DNA from: Punica granatum
Lineage: Eukaryota; Streptophyta; Magnoliopsida; Myrtales; Lythraceae
Length of the DNA: 64,000 bases
NCBI RefSeq assembly: GCF_007655135.1
Contig: NC_045133.1
Location: forward strand, 20,929,845-20,993,844
Direction of reading: 5' to 3'
The notes under the pieces are model-generated. The model was not told where the DNA came from. It saw only the letters and a program-made list of their open reading frames with translations, and did no database searches. Positions 47,475-58,100 of this stretch are shown here, one piece after another. The position numbers and the translations under genes were made by a program. How positions within the stretch are numbered: the stretch's first letter is position 1; every line of letters starts with the position of its first letter.

Positions 47475-49137
47475 TGCTAGTTTCACAGGATCTACGGAAG
47501 CGTAAAAGGAACAGAAATTCAAAATTTCCTACCCGTGAAACTAATTCCAAGACCTACTAGAAGAATAAGAGTAAATAAAAGCGTACCTGGAATATTTAAA
47601 ATTGTCGACCAAGCGTCCCACGCGTGACGCCTCTACCGGTGTCCACACCGACTTTGTCGACGAGTCTTCGAGATCGGCGGTGCTAGCGACCAACACTCGA
47701 AAGAAACACCGATGCAACACCCGAAATTTTTAAGACTAATGGACCTAATTTGAGTTGAACAATTCAACCCAAATTATATATATACTTTATATGCATATAT
47801 ATGCACGCACACATATATCAGCACATATAAATATGTGTTGCTTTTTATATATAAAAAGTATATGCATATACAAACATTATATATATACATTCACACACAC
47901 ATTTATCCATACAACCTCACTGCCCCTTTTTATAAGCAGCTGAGGGGGGAAGAAAATTTGTAACCCACCGATGTGGGACAAAGAATTAAGAGTTTGAAAT
48001 TGCCATGTGTCATCACATGGATCGTGCATCAATTGTGTCCATTTAATCTAATAAATCGAGTCTAATTAATCGACAAATTTAATCTCATTAAATATCCGAT
48101 TAATTGATCGCACCATAAATCATCTAATCTCTATTAGACGATTTTGTTTGTTTCAAAATATCTCATCAATTTAGTCGTCGTGTGTGACCCTGTAGGTTCC
48201 CAATTACGTTGATAGTAATATCGAAATCTCTATTTCAATATTACAAACAGTGAGCGGCATCTAGCAATGCATCAATGTTACTCAAGTAATCGGAAAGTCA
48301 ATTTCTCGACGAACCTCGTGACCTACGTTACCGTGTAATATAATCCCTTTGTCCTCTATATCTCTATTGAGCCCAAGGCATGGTCGATGACATCCTTGTA
48401 TGGCTCAATATCTCTTTTTCTTGGTTTACCGGTTAAGTCTATCAGAACAAATGAGCTCGATATCGTTATATCGACTCATTTGGGTATGCATACACTTTTA
48501 GACTTAACCACCAAGTGGCCGTGAGATATCGCTCCCGTTTCGTAGGAGGGACAAATCCTATCTTGATCACTCACATTCCTCTCCATGCTCTGTGGTATAC
48601 CCAATAACTATCTTTATAACCATCCTGTTACAGTGGCGTTTGACAGTATCAAAGTATATGACATTACATGTAGGAATCTATGGTGACCTCAAGTCAAAGG
48701 ACCATTACACTATAGTCACTTTGAGATATGCTAATGACAGTCACGTAACAACCCATGTAGCAATCTCATGGTGGATCAGTCCAATACACATTACTCTTAA
48801 TGTATACATGTGGTGTGATTTGATATCTCCATATCCATGACCTATGAGACTTGGTCATCAATCAACACTCACACTAGTCTAACCGTATTATCGTTGTCCT
48901 AATTAACGATAATACTTTGACTATGGACATTTAGGAATAATGTTCATTAATTATAGGATCTCACAATCAAGTCACACTTGATGCCTATTGAACCTACTAT
49001 TCCAAGGACATTATTGTGTAAAATCATATTTAGCGCAATCTACACAATAACAGATATGCCTCGTAATATAATGAAATAGATATCATATTACAGAACTGAT
49101 TATAGATTGCCTCTAGGGCATACACCAATTCCCAACA
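47475..49137 (-). repeat. 5' LTR of the Copia element
   Basis: The upstream LTR in element orientation is 1663 bp and nearly identical to the 3' LTR. On its right lies the target duplication CAGAA (49138-49142) and then MULE sequence. It should hold the promoter of this copy. Confidence 0.96.
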
Positions 49138-49146
49138 CAGAAAGCC

Positions 49147-52100
49147 TCATGTACACTTCTTCCTGCACTTCTTTTGCGACAGAGATGACTGAGGCAAAGA
49201 TAGTTGAATTTCAGTGGCAATATTCATACTAGTTGTCCTTGCTCTCTTCCTCCTATACAGTTGAGCGTTTGAATCTTCAGGAGCAGCAGTTTCAGTAACT
49301 TTTTCTGCTCCCTTCCTCCCCTACATTATGCATTAAACATACACAATTCAGGAGAGGAACGGATGCAAACAAGTTCAAAGCAAACAACTAACTCCTACCT
49401 TTCGAACATTTGAGCTTGAGGGCCCAGCTAAATCAGTGGCAGTACTTGCTCGAGTTGTTCTTGCTCTCTTTCTCCTATGCAGTTGAGGGTTTGAATCTTC
49501 AGGAGCAGCAGTTTCAACAGTTTTTTCTGCTCCCTTCCTCCCCTACATAATGCATTAAACATACACAATTCAGGAGAGAAATAGATGCAAACAAGTTCGG
49601 AGCAAACAACTAACTCCTACCTTTCGAACATTTGAGCTTGAGGGCCCAGCTATATCAGTGGCTTCCCTTCTTCTCTTTTTCATCTGGGTAAAGAAAAAAA
49701 AAAGCAAAGTTGGCAGAGGACATAACCATTGGAATGGTACCAGTGGAAGCAAATTCAACATAAATTCGAACAAGACAGCAGAGTCAGTAAAGGCAGCAAA
49801 CTCGAACAAAACAGCAGAGGCAATAGAGGAAGCAAACTCAACACAAATTTAAACAATTCAGCAGAGACAATAAAGGCAGCAAACTAAACAAGTACAGAGT
49901 CATTTGAACTTTCATTCAAATGATGCAGCAAATTTAGCAGAGGACATAACCAAACAAGTTGAAAACAATCGACATAACCAAAAAAACAAAGTTGGTACCA
50001 TTGGATCATTTGCGGGTGAGCTAGTGACAGCATCAGGAACTTTCTTGTTTCCCTTGTCCTTCACAGTTGTGCCTTACATATTCTCCTATTATGCCCTGGC
50101 TGACCACACTTTCCACATCTTATTTTCCTATACTTCCTTTTTGCCTTGTATGGATCCTGTGTTATATCGTTGCCCTTGGTCCTTTTCATTTTAGGACGAC
50201 CACCTGCCCTGGAGTAGTTAGGAGGTAGAATAGGGTCCAAGTTTTGCTTCTCCCAATAATCTTCCCCTATTACAAGTCGAATATATGGCTCATAAATCTT
50301 TTGCCAAGTTTCCTTTGAGTAGTAAGAATGCACAAACTTCTCTGGATCAGAATCGTTCATCGTCATGCATGCCACTGCATGCTTGCATGGGATTCCACTG
50401 ATATCCCATTCCCTACAAGAGCAAGTGCAATGCTTCAAATCAACCGCATGCTTGTCACTGCTCATATGAATGTGCTGCACCTGAAAATGCAGTTCTTGAG
50501 AATCTCCTGCCCAAGTGGCATGCCAACTCTGACTACCTATCTCAAACTTTTCAAGCCTGCTCTGAGCAGTAGGTGTAAGTGGACCGTTGTACTTCGCCAT
50601 GTGAGTTCGAGCAGCATTCATCTTCCTCGTGATATACATCCTGATCTCCTCTAACATAATAATGATAGGCTTCCCTCTCATCTTCACAATTGCACTATTA
50701 AACTACTCAGACATATTGTTCGTCAAGCTTTCATTCTTACTGAAGGATCCGAATGCTGCCTTTGTCCATGATTCTGCAGGTAAATTTTGCAGATACTTCC
50801 ATGCTCCCTCACTTATTGCCTTCAGCAATTCCATGTTCCTTTCAAACTCAGGCATAGTCCTTGATCTGGCACAATCCCACATTTTCTCATTGAGTTGTTT
50901 GTTTTTCCAATTCTTCCACAGGTTTGTCTCCAAATGTCTCACACAAAATCTGTGAGTGCATCCTGGAGCTTAACTCCTTAAGTGCAGGTAGAATCCCCTA
51001 CAAATAAAGTACAACTAACAAGTTAGCATTCAAATATAAATTCAATTTAGACAAAATCTACAAAATCAAGATTTTAGTACCTTCTGCATATCTGACATAA
51101 ATTCCCACCCGTGGAAGACATGATCACCTATGTCTAGAAGTAACCTTGTTAAGAACCAAATCCAAGTCTCCTTTGTCTCTTGCTCCACGACGGCATAGGC
51201 TATAACATAGAATGAATGGTTTCCATCTTGAGCGACTGCTGTCAATAATTGGCCTCCATAATAGCCCTTCAAGTGGCAACCATCCAAACCTATGAGAGGT
51301 CTGCAGCCTGCAAGGAATCCTTTCTTAGTTGCATCCAAGCTAATATACAATTTTTCAAAGTGTGGGGGTTCTGACAAGTTCACTCTCTGAACCCCAACCG
51401 CACATGTAGACCCAAGATTGCTTCTTCTAAGCTCAGCACAATAATCATGAAGCTTGGCATATTGCTCCTTCTCTGACCCTTCCACAATTTCTCTGGCAAT
51501 GTGCAAGGCTCTGTAGATCTTCATCTGACATACTTTAACCTTATACTTATGAGACATATATGCGCAGCCATCATTAATAGTCATCTTAGGAAACATTCTA
51601 AGCCCTTCCACTAACTTCTGAGCAACCCACTGCCTATTTGCTAGTTTGTTCTTCAACTTTCTTGAACATGTGTGGGTAGGATTAAATCCCTTTACTAGAA
51701 AACCTCCACAACCTTCAAACCAACTACAATAAATATACCAAGGGCAACCCTCTGCACATACAAACTTGCACTTAATTCTGTCATTTAGCTTAATTTTAAC
51801 AGGCCTCCTAAGTGCAATATTATAATCTCTCATAGCCAACTTGAACAAATTAAGAGTTGGAAAAATCATCTCCAATTCTAAATGTACCTGACCAAAAGTT
51901 GCGTTTTTATTGAATTTAATAAACCATTCAACATCTTCAGCATTCTCATCATCACTCCCATTGACAATTCCCTCTTCCTCTGAATGGTATTCATCATGTT
52001 CAAAAAAATCTTCATCGACTTCTCCCCTTATATCAGCATCTTCTGGTCTTTCAACATGATGTACCTGCTCATCCATTGGTCCTTTTTCTTCTTACTCCAG

Positions 52101-52746
52101 AAGATCTAACTTGATGATCTGTCCCAACAATTGCATTGTCATCATGTTCATCCTCAGCATCTTGTAGTTCAACATCAGCATCTTCTAGTCCTGATTTCCA
52201 AGAACCATCTGAATAACTCCCATATGACCCTTCACCGTCATCATCATCAGTAGGTTCATCATCATCATCATCACTAAGCCCTTCACTGTCATCATCCTCT
52301 TCAGAAACATCCAGTGTAAGGTCTTTAATTGCTTATTCAACCTCAGTGATATCAATAGCAACACCACAAACTGTGTTATCATCTCTTCTACCATCCACCG
52401 GTCTAGCCTCACCATTTGTATAATCCAGTAAGTGCTGATCAAAGTAAAACTCAAGTTCATTACTGTTTGCAGCTTTCGCAGAAGCACAAAATCTATGAAT
52501 GTCTTCATCTGTCTCAAGAACTCTTAACCCATCTTCTAAATTGAACCCATACTCCAACCAATAAACCTTCTTGTAGGACTCAATATTATAACCATGCTGC
52601 TGAAAGTAGTATTGTAGCTCTGTAATGGACAGTTTGTCAATGTCCACCATCTCCCATGCATTGGTCTCTCCCTCAATGTACTTTAAGTGGGGTTCTGACA
52701 CAAATTTGCCCCCATGGTGTAAGACAATGGTGTACAGATCATCCAT
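49147..52746 (-). pseudogene. MuDR-type MULE transposase gene, broken
   Basis: The gene runs leftwards from ATG 52746. An N-terminal PB1-like domain (FVSEPHLKYIEGE, ITELQYYFQQHGYN) ends at an in-frame TAA (52335-52333). The frame then continues through an acidic run and changes near 52076. The next part has the MuDR DNA-binding region (FKLAMRDYNIALRR, CPWYIYCS) and the transposase core (first catalytic Asp in LIGLDGCHLKG; second in FMSDMQK). An 83-bp intron (50998-51080) follows, then a one-base frame change before THRFCVRH and an in-frame TAG (50705-50703) after NMSE. A SWIM finger (CTCSCREW...PCKHAVACM) and a CCHC knuckle (RCGKCGQPGHNRRIC) come next. After one more frame change, three small basic exons (49621-49683, 49399-49542, 49147-49320) end the gene. 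Two stops and at least three frame changes make it non-functional. Confidence 0.85.
49235..49660 (-). repeat. In-frame tandem duplication of a transposase 3' exon and intron, 222-bp unit
   Basis: The phrase gaatcttcaggagcagcagt occurs at 49271 and 49493, and agaaagg-type intron sequence repeats with the same 222-bp offset. Each unit holds a 78-bp intron plus exon sequence that encodes GRKGAEK..ETAAPEDSN.QL.RRKRARTT. All splice borders are kept (AAAG|gtaggag and atgtag|GGGAGG), and the 144-nt internal exon is a multiple of three. The C-terminal tail thus has two copies of a basic RRKRAR patch, a candidate nuclear localisation signal. Confidence 0.82.
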
Positions 52747-53339
52747 GAGCCCACAAGCTGCATTAAAACATTAAAAAAGGCATTTTACAATCGAACGTAC
52801 AGATAAAGCATCCTACGGTAAAAGCACAACTTCCAGTAAAGCCATAGTAAAAGCAAGAGACAACAAAGGAGAAAAAGGCAGCAACAAAAGGAAAGACTTA
52901 TTTGTTAAATCAACAATAGCTTGTTAAAGCACAAGAGCACAAGATACCAAAACTACTTTCAGAGTTAGGGACCACAACTTCGACAGACAGTAAAAGGAAC
53001 AGACAAACCAGACTCGCAGAGACAAGGGACCACAACTTCGAGCAACAACAACCGGTCAAACCTACCATTCATCAACAAATCAATATAAAATCGACTAACC
53101 TTGAAGCAGACAAACCAATCCCGGTGTCCCTATGCGCGTGGAAAAGAACCAATCTGATTTCTTCTTTTCCCTTTGCTTATGTATAACAGCGCAACTTCCT
53201 TCCTTCCTTCCTCAATCTGCTCTCCCTTCCTTCCTCAACAACAATTGGTCAGTCGTCTCTCTACACTCCCTTCGTCAATCTTCTCCCATCTCTGTTTCAA
53301 TCCGCGGTCACATGAGCAAAGAAACCCGCAGAGATATGG
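52747..53339 (-). promoter_or_regulatory. Transposase leader and subterminal promoter region of the MULE
   Basis: This is noncoding sequence between the transposase ATG and the right TIR. MuDR-type elements drive transcription from within or next to the TIR, so the promoter should lie here or further right. The part 53169-53274 (CTTC-rich) reappears at the right edge of the window. Confidence 0.5.
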
Positions 53340-53893
53340 GTGATGAGAGAGGCGGCCGTGCGGTGGTCGAACTCAAGCTAGACGAGTCCATCTGGTCTGC
53401 ATACAGCATCCGTGCGGTGGTCGAACTCAAGCTCGATGACTCCGTCTGGTCAAACCTGAGCTCGACGAGTCCGTCTGGTTTGATCAGCAGTTGTTACGGC
53501 GCCCGTGCCGTGGTCGAACTCTGGCCCGTGCGTCTCGTCTGGTGTGAGTCCACCGCTTGCCCTAATTTCCTCGACTTCTGCTTGCCCATACTCCCCTGTT
53601 GAGCGTTGTGTTTTTTGTTTGCCCTAATTGACTGTAGATGGGGGGGGGCGGGCGGGAAGGTGACAACGACTTTGGGTCAAACTTTTTTTTTTTACTGGGG
53701 TGATAAAAAACAACGTCGTACTAGATGACGTGCACCGTTAGTCGGGACCGTTTGCCTACTAAATACCACGTAAGCGTCCACGTCATTTTCTCATAACGAC
53801 ACTTACGGAATCTTGATGGTGGTACCAAAATGTTATGGATTCTGATCTTTCAATGATCATTTTGTTTAAAAATAACTTTCAAGTAGTATTTTG
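53340..53893 (-). repeat. Right terminal inverted repeat of the MULE, outer end missing
   Basis: The inverse of 39103-39560 (see left TIR). Its inner part contains a short tandem repeat: cgtgcggtggtcgaactcaa occurs at 53357 and 53411 (54-bp step), with a weaker third copy near 53502. Similarity to the left TIR stops abruptly at 53893. The outermost 42 bp of the left end have no counterpart, so the end was lost by deletion or rearrangement. Confidence 0.85.
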
Positions 53894-54089
53894 CCCCTCT
53901 TTGGTTGCGTGCTCGAATAGAGGGTGCAGCCAAAGATTATGAGAAGCACCCGTTCGGTCTTGACGACCACCTGGCCATTCTCCCAGATGCAACAGACCTG
54001 TTTGTGGGAGGAAAAAGATTAAGGAGTCATGGCAAGGAAATGATACGGTGTGAATTTGTAACTCGAAAAAGCAAATGCAGGGCTAAAGT
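53894..54089 (+). other. Unassigned segment at the MULE/LTR-element junction
   Basis: These 196 bp carry an open plus-strand frame from 53905 to 54123 (72 codons, containing KHPFGLDDHLAILPDATDLF) that looks more protein-like than its surroundings. I recognise no family. It may be a captured exon or part of the LTR element interior. Confidence 0.3.
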
Positions 54090-55175
54090 TCGTAAAGCAA
54101 TAAATGTGAACACGAAGTCCTAAAAGCGATAAAGGTGGACACGAAGTCCGAAAAGCAGTAAAAGTGAACAAGAATTTTGGAAAGCAATAAAAATGGACAC
54201 GAAGTCCTGGACGCGGAGTCCGAAAAAGCAGTAAAGGTGGACACGAAGTCTTGGACGCGGAGTCCGAAAAGCAAGAAAGGTGGACACGAAGTCCTGGACG
54301 CGGAGTCCGAAAAGCTGTAAAGGTGGACACGGAGTCCGAAAAGCAGTAAAGATGGACACGGAGTCCTGGACGCGGAGTCCGAAAAGCTGTAAAGGTGGAC
54401 ACGGAGTCCGAAAAGCAGTAAAGATGGACAAGGAGTCCTGGACGCGGAGTCCGAAAAGCAGTAAAGATGGACACGGAGTCTTGGACGCGAAGTCCGAAAA
54501 GCTGTAAAGATGGACACGGAGTCCTGGACGCGGAGTCCGAAGAACAGTAAAGATGGACACGGAGTCCTGGACGCGGAGTCCGAAGAACAGTAAAGATGGA
54601 CACGGAGTCCTGGACGTGGAGTCCGAAAAGCAGTAAAGATGGACAAGGAGTCCTGGACGCGGAGTCCGAAAAAGCAGTAAAGATGGACGCGAAGTCCGAA
54701 AAGCAGTAAAGATGGACACGGAGTCCTGGACGCGGAGTCCGAAAAGCAGTAAAGATGGACACGGAGTCCTGGACGCGGAGTCCGAAAAGCAGTAAAGATG
54801 GACACGGAGTCCTGGACGCGGAGTCCGAAAAGCAGTAAAGCTGAACACGGAGTCCTGGACGCGGAGTCCGAAAAGCTGTAAAGGTGGACACGGAGTCCTT
54901 GACGCGGAGTTCGAAAAGCAATAAAGGTGGACACGAAGTCCTGGACGCGGAGTCCGAAAAGCAGTAAAGGTGGACACGAAGTCCGAAAAGCTGTAAAGAC
55001 GGACACGGAGTCCGAAATGCAATAAGGATGGATACGGAGTCCGAAAAGCAGTAAAGATGGACACGGAGTTTCGGACACGAAGTCCGAAAAGTAGTAAAAA
55101 TGGACACGAAGTCCAGGACACGGAGTCCGAAAAGCAGTAAATATGGACACGAAATCCGAAAAACAGTAAAGGTGG
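54090..55175. repeat. Minisatellite array, 43-bp and 29-bp units
   Basis: About 1.1 kb consists of repeated units built from 'ggacgcggagtcct' (14 bp) and a 29-bp block of the type tggacacggagtccgaaaa plus gcagtaaaga. The usual period is 43 bp (for example the steps from 54721 to 54764), with some 29-bp steps where the 14-bp part is missing. Copies differ by few bases. The minus strand lacks stop codons in all frames, which creates three long overlapping artificial frames (up to 443 codons) of the type FGLRVQDSVSIFTAF. Because 43 is not a multiple of three, each frame cycles through all three translations. I do not regard them as genes. Confidence 0.92.
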
Positions 55176-58100
55176 GCATGATGAGAAAATGCAGGGAATG
55201 CAGAAGCAACGACTAGTGTTAGGGAATGGCGCGGGGCGCCGAAGAGGGGCGCTTGGCATTGGGTCATGGCTTTGTTGGGATGGTGCAGTGGTAGGTGTGG
55301 CTTGCAGTTTGTCGCGTGATTGGGCGCATGCTGGATGACTTGTGTCGCGCGCTTGGCAGGAATAGTCTGATCACTGTATTCACCGGGGATGCTGTTGCTT
55401 GTGAATGTTGCCATAGTGAAGCGGGGCTGTGGGTTGAACTAACTCTCGAGACCAAGACGCATCTTGTCTCGGTGGAGAGTGAGGATTGCACGTGGCTCTC
55501 CCGCAGAGATGGGCACCACTTTCTATTAGTCGTGTGAACGGTGGTGTACGCTAAATGTGCAGGGCTAATGCTACCCCGAATGTGCTAATCTGCCGGAGGC
55601 CGGCCTCGCCACTAGGACGGTTGCTCATTGCTCCGCCGGATGCCGGCTTTGTCGCAGGGGCGATTATAGTTTGCTGGGGATGCCCGGTCTTGCGATGAAT
55701 GACTCAAGTTCTGAACGAAGTGTCCACGTACCCCGAGAGATGGGGAATCAGAGTCCGTCGTAGTTTTCGCGTTTGTTGTACCTGTGATCCTGTCATCATT
55801 AGTAAGTCATGGGATTACTAGCGATTTGTAAACACAGGTAAAAGATGTGTTCGCGACGCATGTTCTTTAGTTTCGGGTCGCCTGGGCGACCCGTAGAGAA
55901 TTTTTGCTTTGGCGATGCAAATGAGATCCCATTTTCGAAGGCATCAATGCGAGGCCTCCAAGGCTCCTGTTGGCCATGCACGAGCATATCGAGACATTCT
56001 CAATGATGCCCTAGCGGCTCTGTCTATTATTCGACACGCCCGTCAGCTTAGGACCCTTCTCGTCAGGGTACCGTAAGGCGGCTGCGTTTGTGACCCGCCT
56101 GGTGATTTATGTGCAAATTTGGTTAGACCTCAGTCTATTCATTTCCAAAGTGTTTATGACTTGACTCCCGGAGATGAGTGTCTAGGATTTTGGCTTTGTG
56201 GTAGCCGGTTGTAGGGTGGCTATGACCCGCTTGGAGTTATGCAATGACAAAGAGAAAAGAGAAAGCTTAGGAAGCACGCTGTCCCAAGCCAAAAGGATAC
56301 ATGGGTTCACGCCCTGCAGCGACATGTACCCCCTTTCTCTTCCGTCCTTCGGTTGGTGTTGGCTGTCTTGAACTGCTTGGATTGCGTGCTTGAGGAAGAA
56401 TCCGCCTTGGACACTTGAGTCGTGCAGGAGAGTCGATCGGGGATCATGTTGGAGTAGATAACCTGGCCATTTTCCTTGGGGATCCCTGGTTCGCGCAGTG
56501 TGCGAGAGCATAGGGTGACTGTTTTGTTTATCTCTCGTTTTACTCTCCTTTTACTACGGTTACCCATATCGGGGCCGTACCTCTCAACCTAAAGGGGATT
56601 AGCTCTCCTTTTGCCACAACTGCCCGCCTCGGGATTTTCAGTCGTGCATCTCTCTTACCCTAACTTTTGCCTAGGTCGCCCCGAGGGGTTTTCGACCTAG
56701 CGAGCTCGATTCTTTTGTCTCTCGAGTTTGCAAGGGCGAAGGGTTCGAAGGATTCGACCTCCGAGTGCGTTGTGTTCTGTCTCCGTCGAGGAGTTGCGTT
56801 TGCTGCTCCCCTTTTTGTCGGGGTTTGTTGATTTCTTCTTCGAATTAGCAGTGCCGGAGTTGTATATCTCGACGGTGCTTTGTTTTGTTCATTGGCGGGT
56901 TTTTCCCGCGTCTTTTTTCTCTCTCTTCATTGGCGGGTGTTTCCCGCTTCTTTTCACTCTGTTTTTTTTCTTGCAGTTGGGGTTTGTTTTGTACCCCCAA
57001 CTCCTCGACTTTACATTGCGTGGTCGCTTTGGTGTGCCTTGCCCTATTTCATGAGGGCCGGCCTTTCATGAAGGTCTGGCTCCTGGATATTCGGAAGCCG
57101 AACTTCGTGTTGCTCGTCCTTACAAACTTTACAAATGATTTCCCCTATCGTCTAAGAAGAAGAATAAGATTTGCCCTGGGGTGCAAGTGACCGAGGTTGC
57201 CTCGGCATGAGTGTTAAATGCGGATGCCCTAGTCTTCGTGGTCTGCGTCGGACGCCGCTCCTGACCGAGTTTTGTCGTTCCTGTGGAGGGTGCCCCTAAG
57301 AGGATAGGTGCTCTTGAAGTCGGCGTACGTGCTTTGCTTCGAGGGCCATGCTTGCTATCGACTAAGATGGTTGGGTTGACAGCATGTGGCTCACTCAGTT
57401 GTTTTTGTCTTCGACTTCGTTAAAAAGGGGGTACTTCCTCATCAGCCTCTTTCCTTTCGAAGTATAGGGAGAGAGGCCCGATAGGAGTTCTCGCGGAGGT
57501 GTGAACCCGTGTATCGCTCTTCGCTTGTAGCCGTCGTGCCCCTGTAAATGACGACAAAGAAGATGATGTATTAGGTGATTATATGGTGAAATATGTGGTA
57601 AGAAATGTAAGGTGGACCCATGAGAAATTCCCTCATCCAGCGCGCGACCCATGGGGTGCCGCTCGTGGGGGACACTCAATTTCGGGAGTCCGGTCATCGC
57701 CACGCTGGAGCAATTAGACTGTGACTGGGAACCGCATAGTTGTACTTTTCCTGATTGCGGGTTGGTCTGCGCAGCCGTCCTAGGGAAAGCTCGAGGAGCC
57801 GAGTCCCATTGGGACATGCGAGTCGGACAGGTCCGACAGAACCAATAGGGCGTCTTCGAGACTGTTCAAGTGCCCCTTGAATGGGTCGTTCATGCCGAGA
57901 GCTTGTTTGGAAATGCTAATAAATGTAAAAGAGCTTGAAGGAGAGTGTGTGTTGCCCCAGTAGCAGGTCGATGGCCATAGCGGAGGGTGGGTTGGACCCA
58001 ATCTTCGATCGACAGTGTGATTAGGCTAGAAGCCCCGTGGCGGGTGGGCTGGGACATGCTATGTTCGTTGGAGCTGTCGCCTGTGGTCTTTCGTGGAGGG

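Larger units (their letters stand above)
41143..49137 (-). mobile_element. Young Ty1/Copia LTR retrotransposon, 7995 bp
   Basis: Two 1663-bp LTRs (TG...CA) bound one long gag-pol frame on the minus strand. Exact 5-bp direct repeats CAGAA flank the element (41138-41142 and 49138-49142). The PBS and PPT are both intact. Comparing the LTRs by eye gives two substitutions and no gaps, so insertion was recent (about 0.1% divergence). It entered the MULE ten bases beyond the transposase stop codon. One in-frame stop interrupts gag. The plant Copia lineage is not assigned. Confidence 0.97.
39061..53893 (-). mobile_element. Mutator-like element (MULE), broken, with nested Copia insertion
   Basis: Long terminal inverted repeats (39061 to about 39560 and about 53340 to 53893) enclose a MuDR-type transposase gene (minus strand), a convergent GRF-zinc-finger gene (plus strand) and an 8.0-kb Copia insertion. 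Without the Copia the element is about 6.8 kb. Two convergent genes starting from opposite TIRs is the layout of maize MuDR, though the second gene here is a different protein. The right end lacks the outermost 42 bp that the left end has, and foreign sequence follows at 53894. The transposase carries stops and frame changes. The element is therefore probably no longer autonomous. The left limit is placed at GAGAAAACTATC; without a right partner it is a best guess. Confidence 0.85.

Noticed and set aside
53132..53602. 156-codon plus-strand frame at the MULE right end
   Set aside because: It lies in the subterminal region and TIR, includes the 54-bp tandem repeat (repeated RAVVELKLD), and is antisense to the transposase leader. 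It has no domain.
54019..55414. Three overlapping long minus-strand frames (396, 443 and 379 codons) of repetitive protein
   Set aside because: They are the same 43-bp minisatellite read in three phases, with no stop because of base composition. Cycling of one frame through all three translations argues against a selected protein.
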